This document shows, piece by piece, positions 45,105-53,101 of a stretch of DNA of 64,000 bases; the first letter of the stretch is position 1; each line of letters begins with the position of its first letter. Where the stretch lies: positions 124,001 through 188,000 of the forward strand of contig NZ_JAFBEC010000003.1 of assembly GCF_016908595.1 (NCBI RefSeq). Reading direction: 5' to 3'. The notes under the pieces were generated by a model. The model worked only from the letters and a program-made list of their open reading frames with translations. It had not been told where the DNA came from and did no database searches. The DNA comes from Geomicrobium sediminis. Its GTDB lineage: Bacteria > Bacillota > Bacilli > Bacillales > Marinococcaceae. Both the position numbers and the translations under genes were made by a program.

Positions 45105-45809
45105 TTAGAACATGAGTGTATAAAGGATTGCACCAACAATACCACCAGCAATTGGACCTAGAATTGGAACCCATGCATACGCCCAATCAGATGGACCTTT
45201 TTTATCAATTGGTAAAATAGCATGTGCAATTCTTGGACCTAAGTCACGAGCAGGGTTGATTGCATAACCTGTCGGACCACCAAGTGAAAGACCGATCGCG
45301 ATAATTAATAAACCGACGACAAGCGGATTTAAACCTTCACTAAAGGTATTTGCCCCAATTGCCAGTAAACCAAACACAAGAACTGCAGTACCAATAAATT
45401 CAGCAATGAAATTCGACGGTGTATGACGAATCGCTGGCGCTGTCGCAAACACACCAAGTTTCGTCGCTGGGTCTGGTGTTACCTTCCAATGTGGATAGTA
45501 ATGGAAGAACACAACGACTGCTCCTGCAATCGCACCGAGAATTTGCCCGATGATGTATCCTGGGACTTGATTCCAAGGAAATTCACCGATTGCCGCAAAA
45601 CCTAGCGTTACAGCCGGATTTAGGTGGGCGTCACTAATTGTTCCAGATACATAGACACCAAGAGCAACGGCGAAACCCCAACCGATGGAAATGGCAATCC
45701 AACCTGCCCCTTCCGCTTTAGATCCTTTCAAACTGACCGCAGCCACAACACCGGCACCGAAGATAATTAAAATCATCGTGCCAACAAACTCCGCAACGTA
45801 TTCTAACAT
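45105..45809 (-). CDS. glpF: Glycerol uptake facilitator GlpF
   Basis: This 234-residue aquaporin-family channel has six membrane helices and the two pore motifs as HLNPAVTLG and AINPARDLGPR, the Asp after the second motif marking a glycerol channel. AGGGGG precedes the ATG. It is the first gene of glpFK, behind a terminator leader and a sigma-A promoter with cre sites. Confidence 0.96.
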   Translation of the reverse strand: MLEYVAEFVGTMILIIFGAGVVAAVSLKGSKAEGAGWIAISIGWGFAVALGVYVSGTISDAHLNPAVTLGFAAIGEFPWNQVPGYIIGQILGAIAGAVVVFFHYYPHWKVTPDPATKLGVFATAPAIRHTPSNFIAEFIGTAVLVFGLLAIGANTFSEGLNPLVVGLLIIAIGLSLGGPTGYAINPARDLGPRIAHAILPIDKKGPSDWAYAWVPILGPIAGGIVGAILYTLMF

Positions 45810-45852
45810 TGCAAAAACCCCCTTAATGAGTTGTTTTTTAGCTTATCGGTAT

Positions 45853-45909
45853 AAAAAAAGAGCAGCTTTTTTCACAGGTCGCATAGGACTCCGTCAAAAA
45901 AGCTGCTCT
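45853..45909 (-). promoter_or_regulatory. glpF leader terminator, GlpP antitermination target
   Basis: On the minus strand AGAGCAGCTTTTTT and AAAAAAGCTGCTCT form a perfect 14-bp stem followed by TTTTTTT, between the promoter and glpF. It would stop transcription unless GlpP binds the leader. Confidence 0.82.
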
Positions 45910-45944
45910 CATAAGCTCATCAGCTGATTGGTTAACTTAAGGTA

Positions 45945-45973
45945 AGTATATAACGATATCTAGTAATTGTAAA
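45945..45973 (-). promoter_or_regulatory. Sigma-A promoter of glpFK
   Basis: On the minus strand TTTACA, a 17-bp spacer and TATACT give a start near 45938 and a leader of about 130 bases. Confidence 0.8.
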
Positions 45974-45981
45974 CGGATTCA
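45968..45981. promoter_or_regulatory. Catabolite-responsive element (cre) at the glpFK -35
   Basis: TGTAAACGGATTCA fits the core TGNAANCGNNNNCA and overlaps the -35 box, so CcpA binding would block the promoter. Confidence 0.55.
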
Positions 45982-46025
45982 TAGTATTCAATTAGTAAAA
46001 TAATCATCATTTCCATAGATTAGTA

Positions 46026-46039
46026 TGCAATCGCTTACA
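46026..46039. promoter_or_regulatory. Second cre-like site upstream of glpFK
   Basis: On the minus strand TGTAAGCGATTGCA fits the cre core at every fixed base. It is centred about 60 bp upstream of the -35 box and also close to the yfkO terminator. Confidence 0.5.
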
Positions 46040-46050
46040 AGAACATGCCT

Positions 46051-46082
46051 AAAAAAAGACCGAGCTCAAAAAGAACTTGGTC
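46051..46082 (-). terminator. Terminator of yfkO
   Basis: On the minus strand GACCAAGTTC pairs with GAGCTCGGTC using two G-U pairs, followed by TTTTTTT. Confidence 0.85.
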
Positions 46083-46156
46083 AAAAGTCATCAAGAAAAC
46101 TCTCAAGAGTCGCTTGTTTATATAAAAGTGAACGTTTCCGAGAGGATCTTAGGTTA

Positions 46157-46825
46157 TTATTCAATCCATTCAATGATCTCTTGTTGTGATTGTCTCACCT
46201 TTGGGTATTTAGGTTCGCTCGCCCGATAACCAAATGCAACCATCACGGATACGTCGTAAGGGTCATCTTGTTTAAGAATTCCTTTTTGTTGCAGGTAGGA
46301 CGTGACTTTTTCATAATGAAAGCCTTCAATTGGGCAAGAATCAATGCCAATACCGGCTGCTGCACTCATCATGTTGCCAAGGGCAATGTACGTCTGTTTC
46401 GAGGCCCAATCAAAGAGAGTGCGATCACCATCTAAAATGTTGATATTCACATCTTGAAATGTGCGATACGCAGGGATAATATGTTGTTCGAACGTTTCTT
46501 CTGGCATGTCCTTGACGTTGGTCATCATATGCTTTGCATACGCTGAATCATAACGCGCATCATTTCTAGCGAGAATGATCACAAAATGACTAGCTGTTTC
46601 AAGTTGTTTCACCGCACCAGAAGAGTACGTTGAGAGTTCTTTTCGAATCGCTTCATTTTGAACGACGACAAACTTCCACGGTTCAAGTCCAATTGAACTG
46701 GGTGAAAGTCTAGCAATCTCTAATAGAAAAGAAAAGTCTTCCTCAGAAATCTTTTGATCTGGATCAAACGCTTTCGTCGCATGACGAAAATGTGCTGCAT
46801 CGAGTAAAAGTTGTTTACGTTCCAT
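46157..46825 (-). CDS. yfkO: NAD(P)H nitroreductase, YfkO type
   Basis: This 222-residue FMN protein matches YfkO closely: AAHFRHATKAFDPDQKISEEDFSFLLEIARLSPSSIGLEPWKFVVVQN, ASHFVIILARND, LFDWASKQTYIALGNMMSAAAGIGIDSCPIEGFHYE and VMVAFGYRASEPKYPKVRQ. Such enzymes reduce nitro compounds and quinones. The ATG at 46825 follows GAGAGGTG. It is 66 bases after the DapA-like gene and may share its transcript. Confidence 0.9.
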   Translation of the reverse strand: MERKQLLLDAAHFRHATKAFDPDQKISEEDFSFLLEIARLSPSSIGLEPWKFVVVQNEAIRKELSTYSSGAVKQLETASHFVIILARNDARYDSAYAKHMMTNVKDMPEETFEQHIIPAYRTFQDVNINILDGDRTLFDWASKQTYIALGNMMSAAAGIGIDSCPIEGFHYEKVTSYLQQKGILKQDDPYDVSVMVAFGYRASEPKYPKVRQSQQEIIEWIE

Positions 46826-46891
46826 CGTTTGTACACCTCTCTTGCTGTTTACTATAGCGAAGAGCGTGGATCGTTTCAAAGAAAGAAGCCG

Positions 46892-47788
46892 TTAGTTGGA
46901 CTTTTCTCTTTCGAGTTGCTCAATGAGCTGTTTTGCTTCACTAAGCGTTTGATCATCAATTGCTTTCCTTGGGAAGCGAACGTGGGCAGATTCAATAATG
47001 TTCCGCATCTTGAAAATTTCTTTTCGAATGGTCACACCGCCCATGCCGAGTTGGGCTTCGAAACGGATGAGAGGTAAATAATGAAAAAACAGTCGTTGTG
47101 CTTTTTCTTTTTCTCCCGACGTGTACGTTTGATAGATCTCTTTGAGCACATCAGGATAAGCAAAACCGGTCATCGTACCGTTTGCACCGCGTTCTAACTC
47201 TTCATAGAAATAAACACCACCGAGTCCACCTAAAATAGTCAGTGAATCGGATTCATTTAGTATTTGTGTAATTTTAATCGGAGAAGGAGCTTCTTCGAGT
47301 TTTATATATTCGACGTTGGAAACGTCTCGTTCGAGTTGTGCGAGAAGTTTGGCTGACATCGTTACATTTGTCGTAACAGGCTCATCTTGAACGACAATCG
47401 GAATTGATATCGCATCACCGATCATCTGGTAATGGTGAATGATTGCTTGTTCGTTGCGGAGGTTTAAAGGAGGCGCAACCATAATGGCACTCGCACCTAA
47501 TTGTTCTGCCGTTTTCGCGTAATGAATGGCAACGTCGGTACCTGGCGCGGTACAACCAACAATGATTGGCACTCGTCCTTGCACCGTAGTTACGGTCTCT
47601 TCGATCACTTGCATGCGTTCAGCTTCTGTCAATTTGTTCGATTCACCCATAATACCTAAAATCGTCAACCCATCGACGCCATTGTCCAGATAGAAGTTTG
47701 TTAGGTTCCGAAGGCTAGGTAAGTCCACTTGTCCATCCTCAGTAAATGGTGTAATCGTAATGGTACAAATCCCGTGCAGTTTCTCCAT
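46892..47788 (-). CDS. DapA-superfamily aldolase/lyase, not a dihydrodipicolinate synthase
   Basis: This 298-residue TIM-barrel protein has the Schiff-base lysine in YIKLEEAP and the superfamily outline (GICTITITPFTEDGQVDLPSL, LTILGIMGESNKLTEAER, PIIVGCTAPGTDVAIHYA). The GTTGE motif of DapA is GIMGE, and the active-site Tyr region YNVP is QDEP, so key DapA residues are missing. It likely acts on a 2-keto acid or sugar acid. ATG 47788 has AGGAG upstream. Confidence 0.85.
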   Translation of the reverse strand: MEKLHGICTITITPFTEDGQVDLPSLRNLTNFYLDNGVDGLTILGIMGESNKLTEAERMQVIEETVTTVQGRVPIIVGCTAPGTDVAIHYAKTAEQLGASAIMVAPPLNLRNEQAIIHHYQMIGDAISIPIVVQDEPVTTNVTMSAKLLAQLERDVSNVEYIKLEEAPSPIKITQILNESDSLTILGGLGGVYFYEELERGANGTMTGFAYPDVLKEIYQTYTSGEKEKAQRLFFHYLPLIRFEAQLGMGGVTIRKEIFKMRNIIESAHVRFPRKAIDDQTLSEAKQLIEQLEREKSN

Positions 47789-47868
47789 TGTAGACACTCC
47801 TTTTTGTAGATGAATCGAGTCATTGATCTTCGTTTACAGTTTAAATCAAATAATTTTAAATCGTCAAA

Positions 47869-47908
47869 TAAACGTAGACGAGGTGCGTTAGCGCTCGTCT
47901 ACGTTTAC
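47869..47908 (-). terminator. Terminator of the transporter/flavoprotein pair
   Basis: TAAACGTAGACGAG and CTCGTCTACGTTTA are perfect 14-bp arms; on the minus strand TTTATTTG follows. Confidence 0.75.
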
Positions 47909-47916
47909 TAAAGAAC

Positions 47917-48468
47917 TCACTTATTAGAAAGGTATTGATTTAAAGCGTTCGCTTGAGCGATCGCAAAGGAGTCGTCTTTCATTGTCTCAGGCTTTCCGGC
48001 ATCTCCAACAATGTAATAAGAAAGTGGCTGGAAGTTCAAAAACGTCAATGCATGTCCGAACTGTTGGAGAAGTGGCAATGCTTTCATGCGTGGGTGGTCA
48101 CCACCGACGATCAGCACGATCGGTTCAATCTGTGCAAGCTTATCTTTTAGTTCATCGCCATACTCTGGATCACGTACGGCTTGGCTAAAACGATCGAACA
48201 TCGTTTTCATGAGTCCGCTCATGCCGTACCAATAAAGTGGCGTTGCAAACACAACAACGTCGTGAGTGAGAAAGACCTCAACGATTTTGTCATAATCATC
48301 ATGAACGCGATCAAATCCATCAGCGTCATGGCGCTGATCGATGATTTGGTGAATCGTTAAATCTTTTAAATAGATATTTGCCGTTTCAATCCCTTTTGTG
48401 ACTTCATTGGCAAGGTATGACGTGTTGCTAATTTCACGACTGCTACCGTGAATAACTGCTAATTTCAT
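47917..48468 (-). CDS. NAD(P)H-dependent flavin oxidoreductase (flavodoxin-like)
   Basis: This 183-residue protein has the FMN loop AVIHGSSREISNTSYLANEV, FATPLYWYGMSGLMKTMFDRF and VLIVGGDHPRM, typical of multimeric flavodoxin/NADPH-FMN reductases. The ATG at 48468 overlaps the MFS gene stop as ATGA, with AAGGAGG upstream. The pairing suggests that exporter and reductase handle the same compound, perhaps a quinone or nitro compound. Confidence 0.87.
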   Translation of the reverse strand: MKLAVIHGSSREISNTSYLANEVTKGIETANIYLKDLTIHQIIDQRHDADGFDRVHDDYDKIVEVFLTHDVVVFATPLYWYGMSGLMKTMFDRFSQAVRDPEYGDELKDKLAQIEPIVLIVGGDHPRMKALPLLQQFGHALTFLNFQPLSYYIVGDAGKPETMKDDSFAIAQANALNQYLSNK

Positions 48469-49676
48469 GAGTTGTCCTCCTTCGTAACATAACCTTTTCC
48501 TGAAATGTACCCGACAATTGTGAGCATGATGGAGAGTAGTAATAAGACAATTAATGGAGATTGCCATTGTCCTGCAATGTCGTAGAGCATGCCAAAGGCA
48601 ATTGGTCCAAACGCCGCAAGCAAGTACCCGACCGATTGAGCAAGTCCAGATAACGTCGAGGCTTCGTTTCCTGAATGGGTACGAAGTGCAAAGAGCATCA
48701 TCGCTAACCCAAAGCCACTTCCACAAGCAATTCCCATGATGATAGCGGCAAGTGGCAACCAAAGCTCTAGGTAGAACAATGAGATCGCCAAAAGAAAAGT
48801 AATTCCAACAAAAGCACCTAACCATCGTTGGTCCTTTAATTTGCCAGCAAGCACTGGAATGATAAATGTCATTGGCACGATGGCTGTCTGCATCAGTGCA
48901 AGCATTACGCCAGCTGAGGCAGGTGAGTAACCACTTTCTTGAAGCATCTGTGGCAACCACGTCATCGTTGTGTAGTATTGAAGCGACTGAATCCCCATAA
49001 AAATCGTCACGCACCAAGTAAGGGGAGAACGAAGCATTCCGTTACTTCTAAATGAAGACGGCTGTCTTGCAACGCTGTGACTGGATTTGTTTTGCCACAT
49101 ATAGAGTCCCCACATTGCTGCAGCAAGCACTGCCAACAAACCGAATACCCCAAGTGCTCCATTCCAATTAAGTGAGCGTGAAGCGAGCGGTTCCGCAATA
49201 CCTGAAGCAACCGCAGCGGCAAGATTCATCGTAATGGCATAAATGCCTGTCATAAGACCGATGGAATGTGGGAAGTGTTGCTTAATTATTCCAGGTAATA
49301 AAACATTACCAATCGCAATTCCAATACCAATGAATGCTGTTCCACTTATTAAAAACGTGAAGCTCGGAGCGATTCGAAGGAATGTACCGATTGCGATCAT
49401 ACATAACGCAGCAAGCACGACCCGCTCCATCCCAAAGCGAACGGCAAGGCGTGGTGCGAACGGGGATAATAAAGCAAATAACAACAAGGGAATAGTCGTC
49501 ACACTGCCGAGCATCGCATTGGACAACAATAGCTGATCTTGGATCGTCGGCAATAACGGCCCAATGGCAATCATCGGCGCTCGCAAATTCGCTGCAATTA
49601 GTAAAATTCCGATGATAAAAACAATGCGAATGTGAGTGTCGCTCGTGTGGTCATTCAAAGATTCATAACTTCTCAC
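48465..49676 (-). CDS. CynX/NimT-family MFS transporter
   Basis: This 403-residue protein has twelve membrane helices and begins its first helix IVFIIGILLIAANLRAPMIAIGPLLPTIQDQL, the common opening of CynX/NimT (YycB) carriers for cyanate, nitroimidazoles and similar compounds. Start GTG 49676 has AGGGG seven bases upstream. It is divergent from a LysR gene with a palindrome between them and coupled to a flavin reductase downstream. Confidence 0.87.
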   Translation of the reverse strand: MRSYESLNDHTSDTHIRIVFIIGILLIAANLRAPMIAIGPLLPTIQDQLLLSNAMLGSVTTIPLLLFALLSPFAPRLAVRFGMERVVLAALCMIAIGTFLRIAPSFTFLISGTAFIGIGIAIGNVLLPGIIKQHFPHSIGLMTGIYAITMNLAAAVASGIAEPLASRSLNWNGALGVFGLLAVLAAAMWGLYMWQNKSSHSVARQPSSFRSNGMLRSPLTWCVTIFMGIQSLQYYTTMTWLPQMLQESGYSPASAGVMLALMQTAIVPMTFIIPVLAGKLKDQRWLGAFVGITFLLAISLFYLELWLPLAAIIMGIACGSGFGLAMMLFALRTHSGNEASTLSGLAQSVGYLLAAFGPIAFGMLYDIAGQWQSPLIVLLLLSIMLTIVGYISGKGYVTKEDNS

Positions 49677-49769
49677 AAAAAAACGCCCCTGTCTCGTAAT
49701 TGCTTGCCTCTCCTCTATACGATAAGCTAAAAGAAACGATCTGAAAAACGAATAATAATGATTGGAGCA

Positions 49770-49784
49770 ATCGGATAATCCGAT
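49770..49784. promoter_or_regulatory. Palindrome between LysR and MFS genes, likely LysR site
   Basis: ATCGGAT-A-ATCCGAT is a perfect 15-bp inverted repeat in the divergent promoter region, 17 bp before the LysR ATG. LysR regulators normally bind such sites and repress their own gene. Confidence 0.5.
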
Positions 49785-49801
49785 GGAAGGGGATCTTCGA
49801 G

Positions 49802-50701
49802 ATGGAAATGAAGCAATTACTTACGTTTAAAGAAGCGGCAGAGAGCTTGAATTTTACGAAGACAGCGAAGAAACTAAACTTCGCCCAATCGAGTGTGACT
49901 GCACACATCCGTGCGATTGAAGAGCATGTAGGAATGCCTTTGTTCGAACGACTAGGTAAGCGACTGATCCTTACTGAAGAAGGCAAACGATACAAGCACT
50001 TCGCCGAGCAAATGCTCGATTTGGACAAAGCGTCACGAACAGCGTTACAAGGAGAAGAAGAAAGCTCAGGCACACTCGTTGTTGGAGCACAAGAAAGTCA
50101 ATGCACGTACCGACTGACGCCTATACTAAAAACGTTTAAAGCGAAGTATCCGAACGTCGAACTCATTTTCCGCCCGGCACACTCTGAAGATATGGCGCGT
50201 GAACAACTGTTAGATGGCACATTAGACGTTGCGTTTATTATGGACACCGCGAAGCCGTGCAAATCGCTCATTGTTGAGCGATTAGTAGAGGAGGGCATTG
50301 CGCTCATCGCGTCCCCAGAACACTCATTGCATCAAAAAAAGAAAATCAATGCAGAAGATTTAATAGATGAGACCCTACTCCTCACAGAAGCAGGTTGTTC
50401 TTACCGAAACATTTTGGAGCATTCTTTTTTTGCATCGAACATTGCACCTGCAAACAAGATTGAATTTGTTAGCATTGAAGCGATTAAGCAATGTGTGATC
50501 GCTAACTTAGGTGTCGCCTTACTTCCAACAATGGCGGTGGAGAATGATTTAAAAGAAGGTCGAGTCATTCAGCTAGACGCTCGTTTTTTTACGACACCTG
50601 TGTATACGCACATCGCTTGGCATGAAGACAAACACTTATCGAAACCGTTGCAAGCGTTTATCGACGACACAAGAAAATCGTTCCAAGCCCTTGTTCATTA
50701 G
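49802..50701 (+). CDS. LysR-family transcriptional regulator
   Basis: This 299-residue regulator has the winged helix MKQLLTFKEAAESLNFTKTAKKLNFAQSSVTAHIRAIEEHVGMPLFERLGKRLILTEEGKRY and a periplasmic-binding-type effector domain (GTLVVGAQESQCTYRLTPILKTFKAKYPNVEL, VALLPTMAVENDLKEGRV). AAGGGGAT precedes ATG 49802. Divergent orientation suggests that it controls the MFS/flavin reductase pair. Confidence 0.93.
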   Translation: MEMKQLLTFKEAAESLNFTKTAKKLNFAQSSVTAHIRAIEEHVGMPLFERLGKRLILTEEGKRYKHFAEQMLDLDKASRTALQGEEESSGTLVVGAQESQCTYRLTPILKTFKAKYPNVELIFRPAHSEDMAREQLLDGTLDVAFIMDTAKPCKSLIVERLVEEGIALIASPEHSLHQKKKINAEDLIDETLLLTEAGCSYRNILEHSFFASNIAPANKIEFVSIEAIKQCVIANLGVALLPTMAVENDLKEGRVIQLDARFFTTPVYTHIAWHEDKHLSKPLQAFIDDTRKSFQALVH

Positions 50702-50706
50702 CATGC

Positions 50707-50740
50707 GAAAAACCGATCACGTTATGCATCGTGATCGGTC
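50707..50740 (-). terminator. Terminator between LysR and RDD genes
   Basis: ACCGATCACG and CGTGATCGGT are perfect arms; on the minus strand TTTTT follows. It overlaps the end of the RDD gene. Confidence 0.75.
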
Positions 50741-51165
50741 GCTTCATTTGGTAGTTCAGTGGTTACGTAAGTGCGAGCAATCAAGTCATGAATCGCCCTG
50801 CGGTCCGTTCTTGAGGCAATCATAATGGCAGATACGATTACACCAATTCCAAGAGTAAGCGCATAAATAATCATACCGACCGCTTGACGCATGAACATCG
50901 TACCGAAGGTTACATCACTACCGTCCATCCGAACGATCCGAATGCCGAGCATTCGTTTCCCGACCGTATAACCGACCCAAAGCACAGGTAACACAATTTG
51001 ATAACCTAGTTGTAGGATAATTTCAATCACTTCAAATGTAAGTCCCGGTTCCAAAAGATCTAACCCCAACAAAAGCATCGTGGGAATAAATATGAGTGAA
51101 AACAGTATGCCATCCAAAAATAAAGCCAAGAAACGTTTCCAAAAACCAACCGCGTGAGCTTCCAT
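50722..51165 (-). CDS. RDD-family membrane protein
   Basis: This 147-residue protein has three to four membrane helices and the RDD layout: GFWKRFLALFLDGILFSLIF with the Arg and Asp of the name motif, YTVGKRMLGIRIVRMDG and DRRAIHDLIARTYV. Function is usually unknown; some members aid sodium tolerance. AGGAGGG precedes the ATG. It stands alone next to the minisatellite. Confidence 0.88.
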   Translation of the reverse strand: MEAHAVGFWKRFLALFLDGILFSLIFIPTMLLLGLDLLEPGLTFEVIEIILQLGYQIVLPVLWVGYTVGKRMLGIRIVRMDGSDVTFGTMFMRQAVGMIIYALTLGIGVIVSAIMIASRTDRRAIHDLIARTYVTTELPNEATDHDA

Positions 51166-51239
51166 AAAATCCCTCCTGTATAGTTATTATTTAACACTAA
51201 ATTCAGAAAAGTAAACCTTGATTTCAAGAAGTTTAGATC

Positions 51240-51690
51240 GGGCGAGGTGTGGTGTAGCAAGCGCGGTGTGTGGTGTAGCAAGCGCGGTGTGTGGTGTAGC
51301 AAGCGCAGTGTGTGGTGTAGCAAGCGCGGTGTGTGGTGTAGCAAGAGCGGTGTGTGGTGTAGCAAGCGCGAGGTGTGGTGTAGCAAGAGCAGGGTGTGGT
51401 GTAGCAAGAGCAGGGTGTGGTGTAGCAAGAGCGGTGTGTGGTGTAGCAAGCGCGGTGTGTGGTGTAGCAAGCGCGGTGTGTGGTGTAGCAAGCGCGAGGT
51501 GTGGTGTAGCAAGAGCAAGGTGGGGTGTAGCAAGAGCAGTGCGTGGTGTAGCAAGAGCAAGGTGAGGTGTAGCAAGCGCGGTGTGTGGTGTAGCAAGCGC
51601 GAGGCGAGGTGGGGTGTAGCGAGCGGGGTGCATAGTGTAGCAAGAGCAGGGTGTGGTGTAGCAAGAGCACGGCACAGTGTAGCAAGAGCA
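51240..51690. repeat. Minisatellite: about 21 tandem copies of a 21-bp unit
   Basis: The unit is GTGTAGCAAGCGCGGTGTGTG, with variants such as GAGCAGG and GAGCAAGG after the GCAA. The word GTGTAGC recurs 21 times at near-constant 21-bp spacing. Because 21 is a multiple of three, several frames on both strands stay open and give seven-residue repeats, but none has a credible start. There are no unique spacers, so it is not CRISPR. The strand is G-rich. It fills the 600-bp gap between the RDD gene and the FMN reductase terminator. Confidence 0.95.
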
Positions 51691-51730
51691 AGTTGAGCAT
51701 ACATATTCAACTAGTCCACCCACACTAATC

Positions 51731-51759
51731 AAAAAAGGGCGGAGAATTCTCCGCCCTTT
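51731..51759 (-). terminator. Terminator of the FMN reductase gene
   Basis: On the minus strand AAAGGGCGGAG, AATT and CTCCGCCCTTT form a perfect stem followed by TTT. Confidence 0.92.
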
Positions 51760-51768
51760 CAACCAACA

Positions 51769-52323
51769 TTACGCTTGGTCTGTATGCATTTTTTTAATCC
51801 AGCTGAGTACGTTGTTCACGACAACGTCAAGGTACTTGACTGTTCCTTCGTCTGTGAGCACACCATTCTCATCGAGCTTTGTGTGGACTGCGCCGATGTA
51901 GACTTCGTTGCCAGGTAGTACTGGTGATGAGAGTCCTGGTGCGAAGAGGATGTCGCGCAAGTGTGCTTGGGCTTTCACTGAACCGAGGTTACCCATGGAT
52001 GCGCCGATAATCCATGATGGTTTGCCGATCATGACTTGTTCAACACGTGATAACCAGTCGAGGGCGTTTTTGTGTGCCGTCGAGATCGTTGCGTTGTGTT
52101 CAGGTGTTACCCAAAGCACAGCGTCAGCTGCTTTTACTTTTGCGCGAAGTGTTGTAACAGCTTCGTTTGGTTCGTTTTCTGTATCTTGGTTGTAAAGTGG
52201 TAATGAACCAATATCTAGAATTTCAAGGTTCATTTCTTCTGTATAGCGTTGTTGCATAAATTTAGCAATTTGCATGTTGTAAGAATCTTTACGTGTGCTT
52301 CCTACGATTGCGACGATGTTCAT
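51769..52323 (-). CDS. NADPH-dependent FMN reductase (azoreductase-like)
   Basis: This 184-residue flavoprotein begins MNIVAIVGSTRKDSYNMQIAKFM, the FMN phosphate loop, with ADAVLWVTPEHNATISTAHKNALDWLSR and PSWIIGASMGNLGSVKAQAHLRDIL, the standard NADPH-dependent FMN reductase pattern. Such enzymes reduce quinones, azo dyes or chromate. The ATG at 52323 has GGAGG upstream. It is monocistronic. Confidence 0.93.
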   Translation of the reverse strand: MNIVAIVGSTRKDSYNMQIAKFMQQRYTEEMNLEILDIGSLPLYNQDTENEPNEAVTTLRAKVKAADAVLWVTPEHNATISTAHKNALDWLSRVEQVMIGKPSWIIGASMGNLGSVKAQAHLRDILFAPGLSSPVLPGNEVYIGAVHTKLDENGVLTDEGTVKYLDVVVNNVLSWIKKMHTDQA

Positions 52324-52446
52324 AGTTGTAATCCTCCAATGATGATTGTAATCCAAATTGGAATTATACGCTCATCGTCGGCAAAAATCCAATGAAATAT
52401 CTCGATTGGAAGATACTTTCACTTAAGTACAGACCTGAATACATGG

Positions 52447-52803
52447 TTAACGGCTGTACAGAAGGGGAATTGTGTCGTAAAGATCTACGCCTTCAATAAT
52501 GAAAGCGACAAGTTCTTCTTCAGTTCCGATCACGTGGTATTCTCCTTCTGGAAAAAACGCAGCTTGTCCGGGGGCGAGTGGAGTTTGTTCGCTGTCTTCT
52601 ACTTGAACCCAGCCGTTTCCTCGAACGATGATAACGAGTTGATCAACAGATGCCTCGCGATATGGAATGGTTTGTTCTTCTTCAAGAAAAATAGAAACCA
52701 TGCGAATGTGGCCTGCATTTCTAATAAGTGGTGTTAGTAAAAAGGTGGAGTCTTCAATTGTCGTTTCTTTGCCTACTGATGCATCGATGGATATGATTTG
52801 CAT
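52447..52803 (-). CDS. Cupin-domain protein
   Basis: This 118-residue single-domain cupin has IPYREASVDQLVIIVRGNGWVQVEDSEQTPLAPGQAAFFPEGEYHVIGTEEELVAFII. The usual metal motif G(X)5HXH is changed: Ser-Val-Asp stands near the first His position, while the His of EYH remains. It may bind a ligand without being a typical metal enzyme. AGGGG precedes the ATG. Function unknown. Confidence 0.82.
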   Translation of the reverse strand: MQIISIDASVGKETTIEDSTFLLTPLIRNAGHIRMVSIFLEEEQTIPYREASVDQLVIIVRGNGWVQVEDSEQTPLAPGQAAFFPEGEYHVIGTEEELVAFIIEGVDLYDTIPLLYSR

Positions 52804-52941
52804 AGCTTTGACCCCTCTCTGTCAGTGAAAAGTACGTAAGAATGATATATGTAAATAGTTCGACATACTCCTCCAAGATCCTGCAAAATTTTCCAGTTCA
52901 AGAAACGGGAACATTAGGAAGAACTTTTTTTCGTCATTTAG

Positions 52942-52970
52942 TTAAGAATATCGAGTAGTTCTGCTATAAT
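52942..52970 (+). promoter_or_regulatory. Sigma-A promoter of the pcrB-pcrA-ligA unit
   Basis: TTAAGA, a 17-bp spacer and a consensus TATAAT give a start near 52977 and a leader of about 125 bases. Confidence 0.65.
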
Positions 52971-53101
52971 TGAAGGTCGAGAAATGTCTTTATAACTATA
53001 CAAATTTACGATAGATCGGTTACTCGCGTTTTAAGAAAATCAATTCTTTTACAACGATCCATTTAGGGCGGAGTAGCGAAGCTCGAAGCGGAGGCTCTCG
53101 A

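Noticed and set aside
46892-47788. Annotation as dapA
   Set aside because: The Thr-Thr and Tyr residues needed for dihydrodipicolinate synthase are replaced.
48469-49017. N-terminal extension of the flavin reductase frame, rich in Cys, Trp and Arg
   Set aside because: It is the shadow of the MFS gene in another frame; the real start at 48468 has AAGGAGG and family-typical sequence.
51240-51690. CRISPR array
   Set aside because: The units are contiguous with no unique spacers, and no cas gene is nearby.
51187-51762. Long minus-strand frame (191 codons) through the minisatellite, plus others on both strands giving seven-residue repeats
   Set aside because: The supposed N-terminus is translation of the FMN reductase terminator stem, no ribosome site fits, and the period of 21 keeps several frames open by chance.
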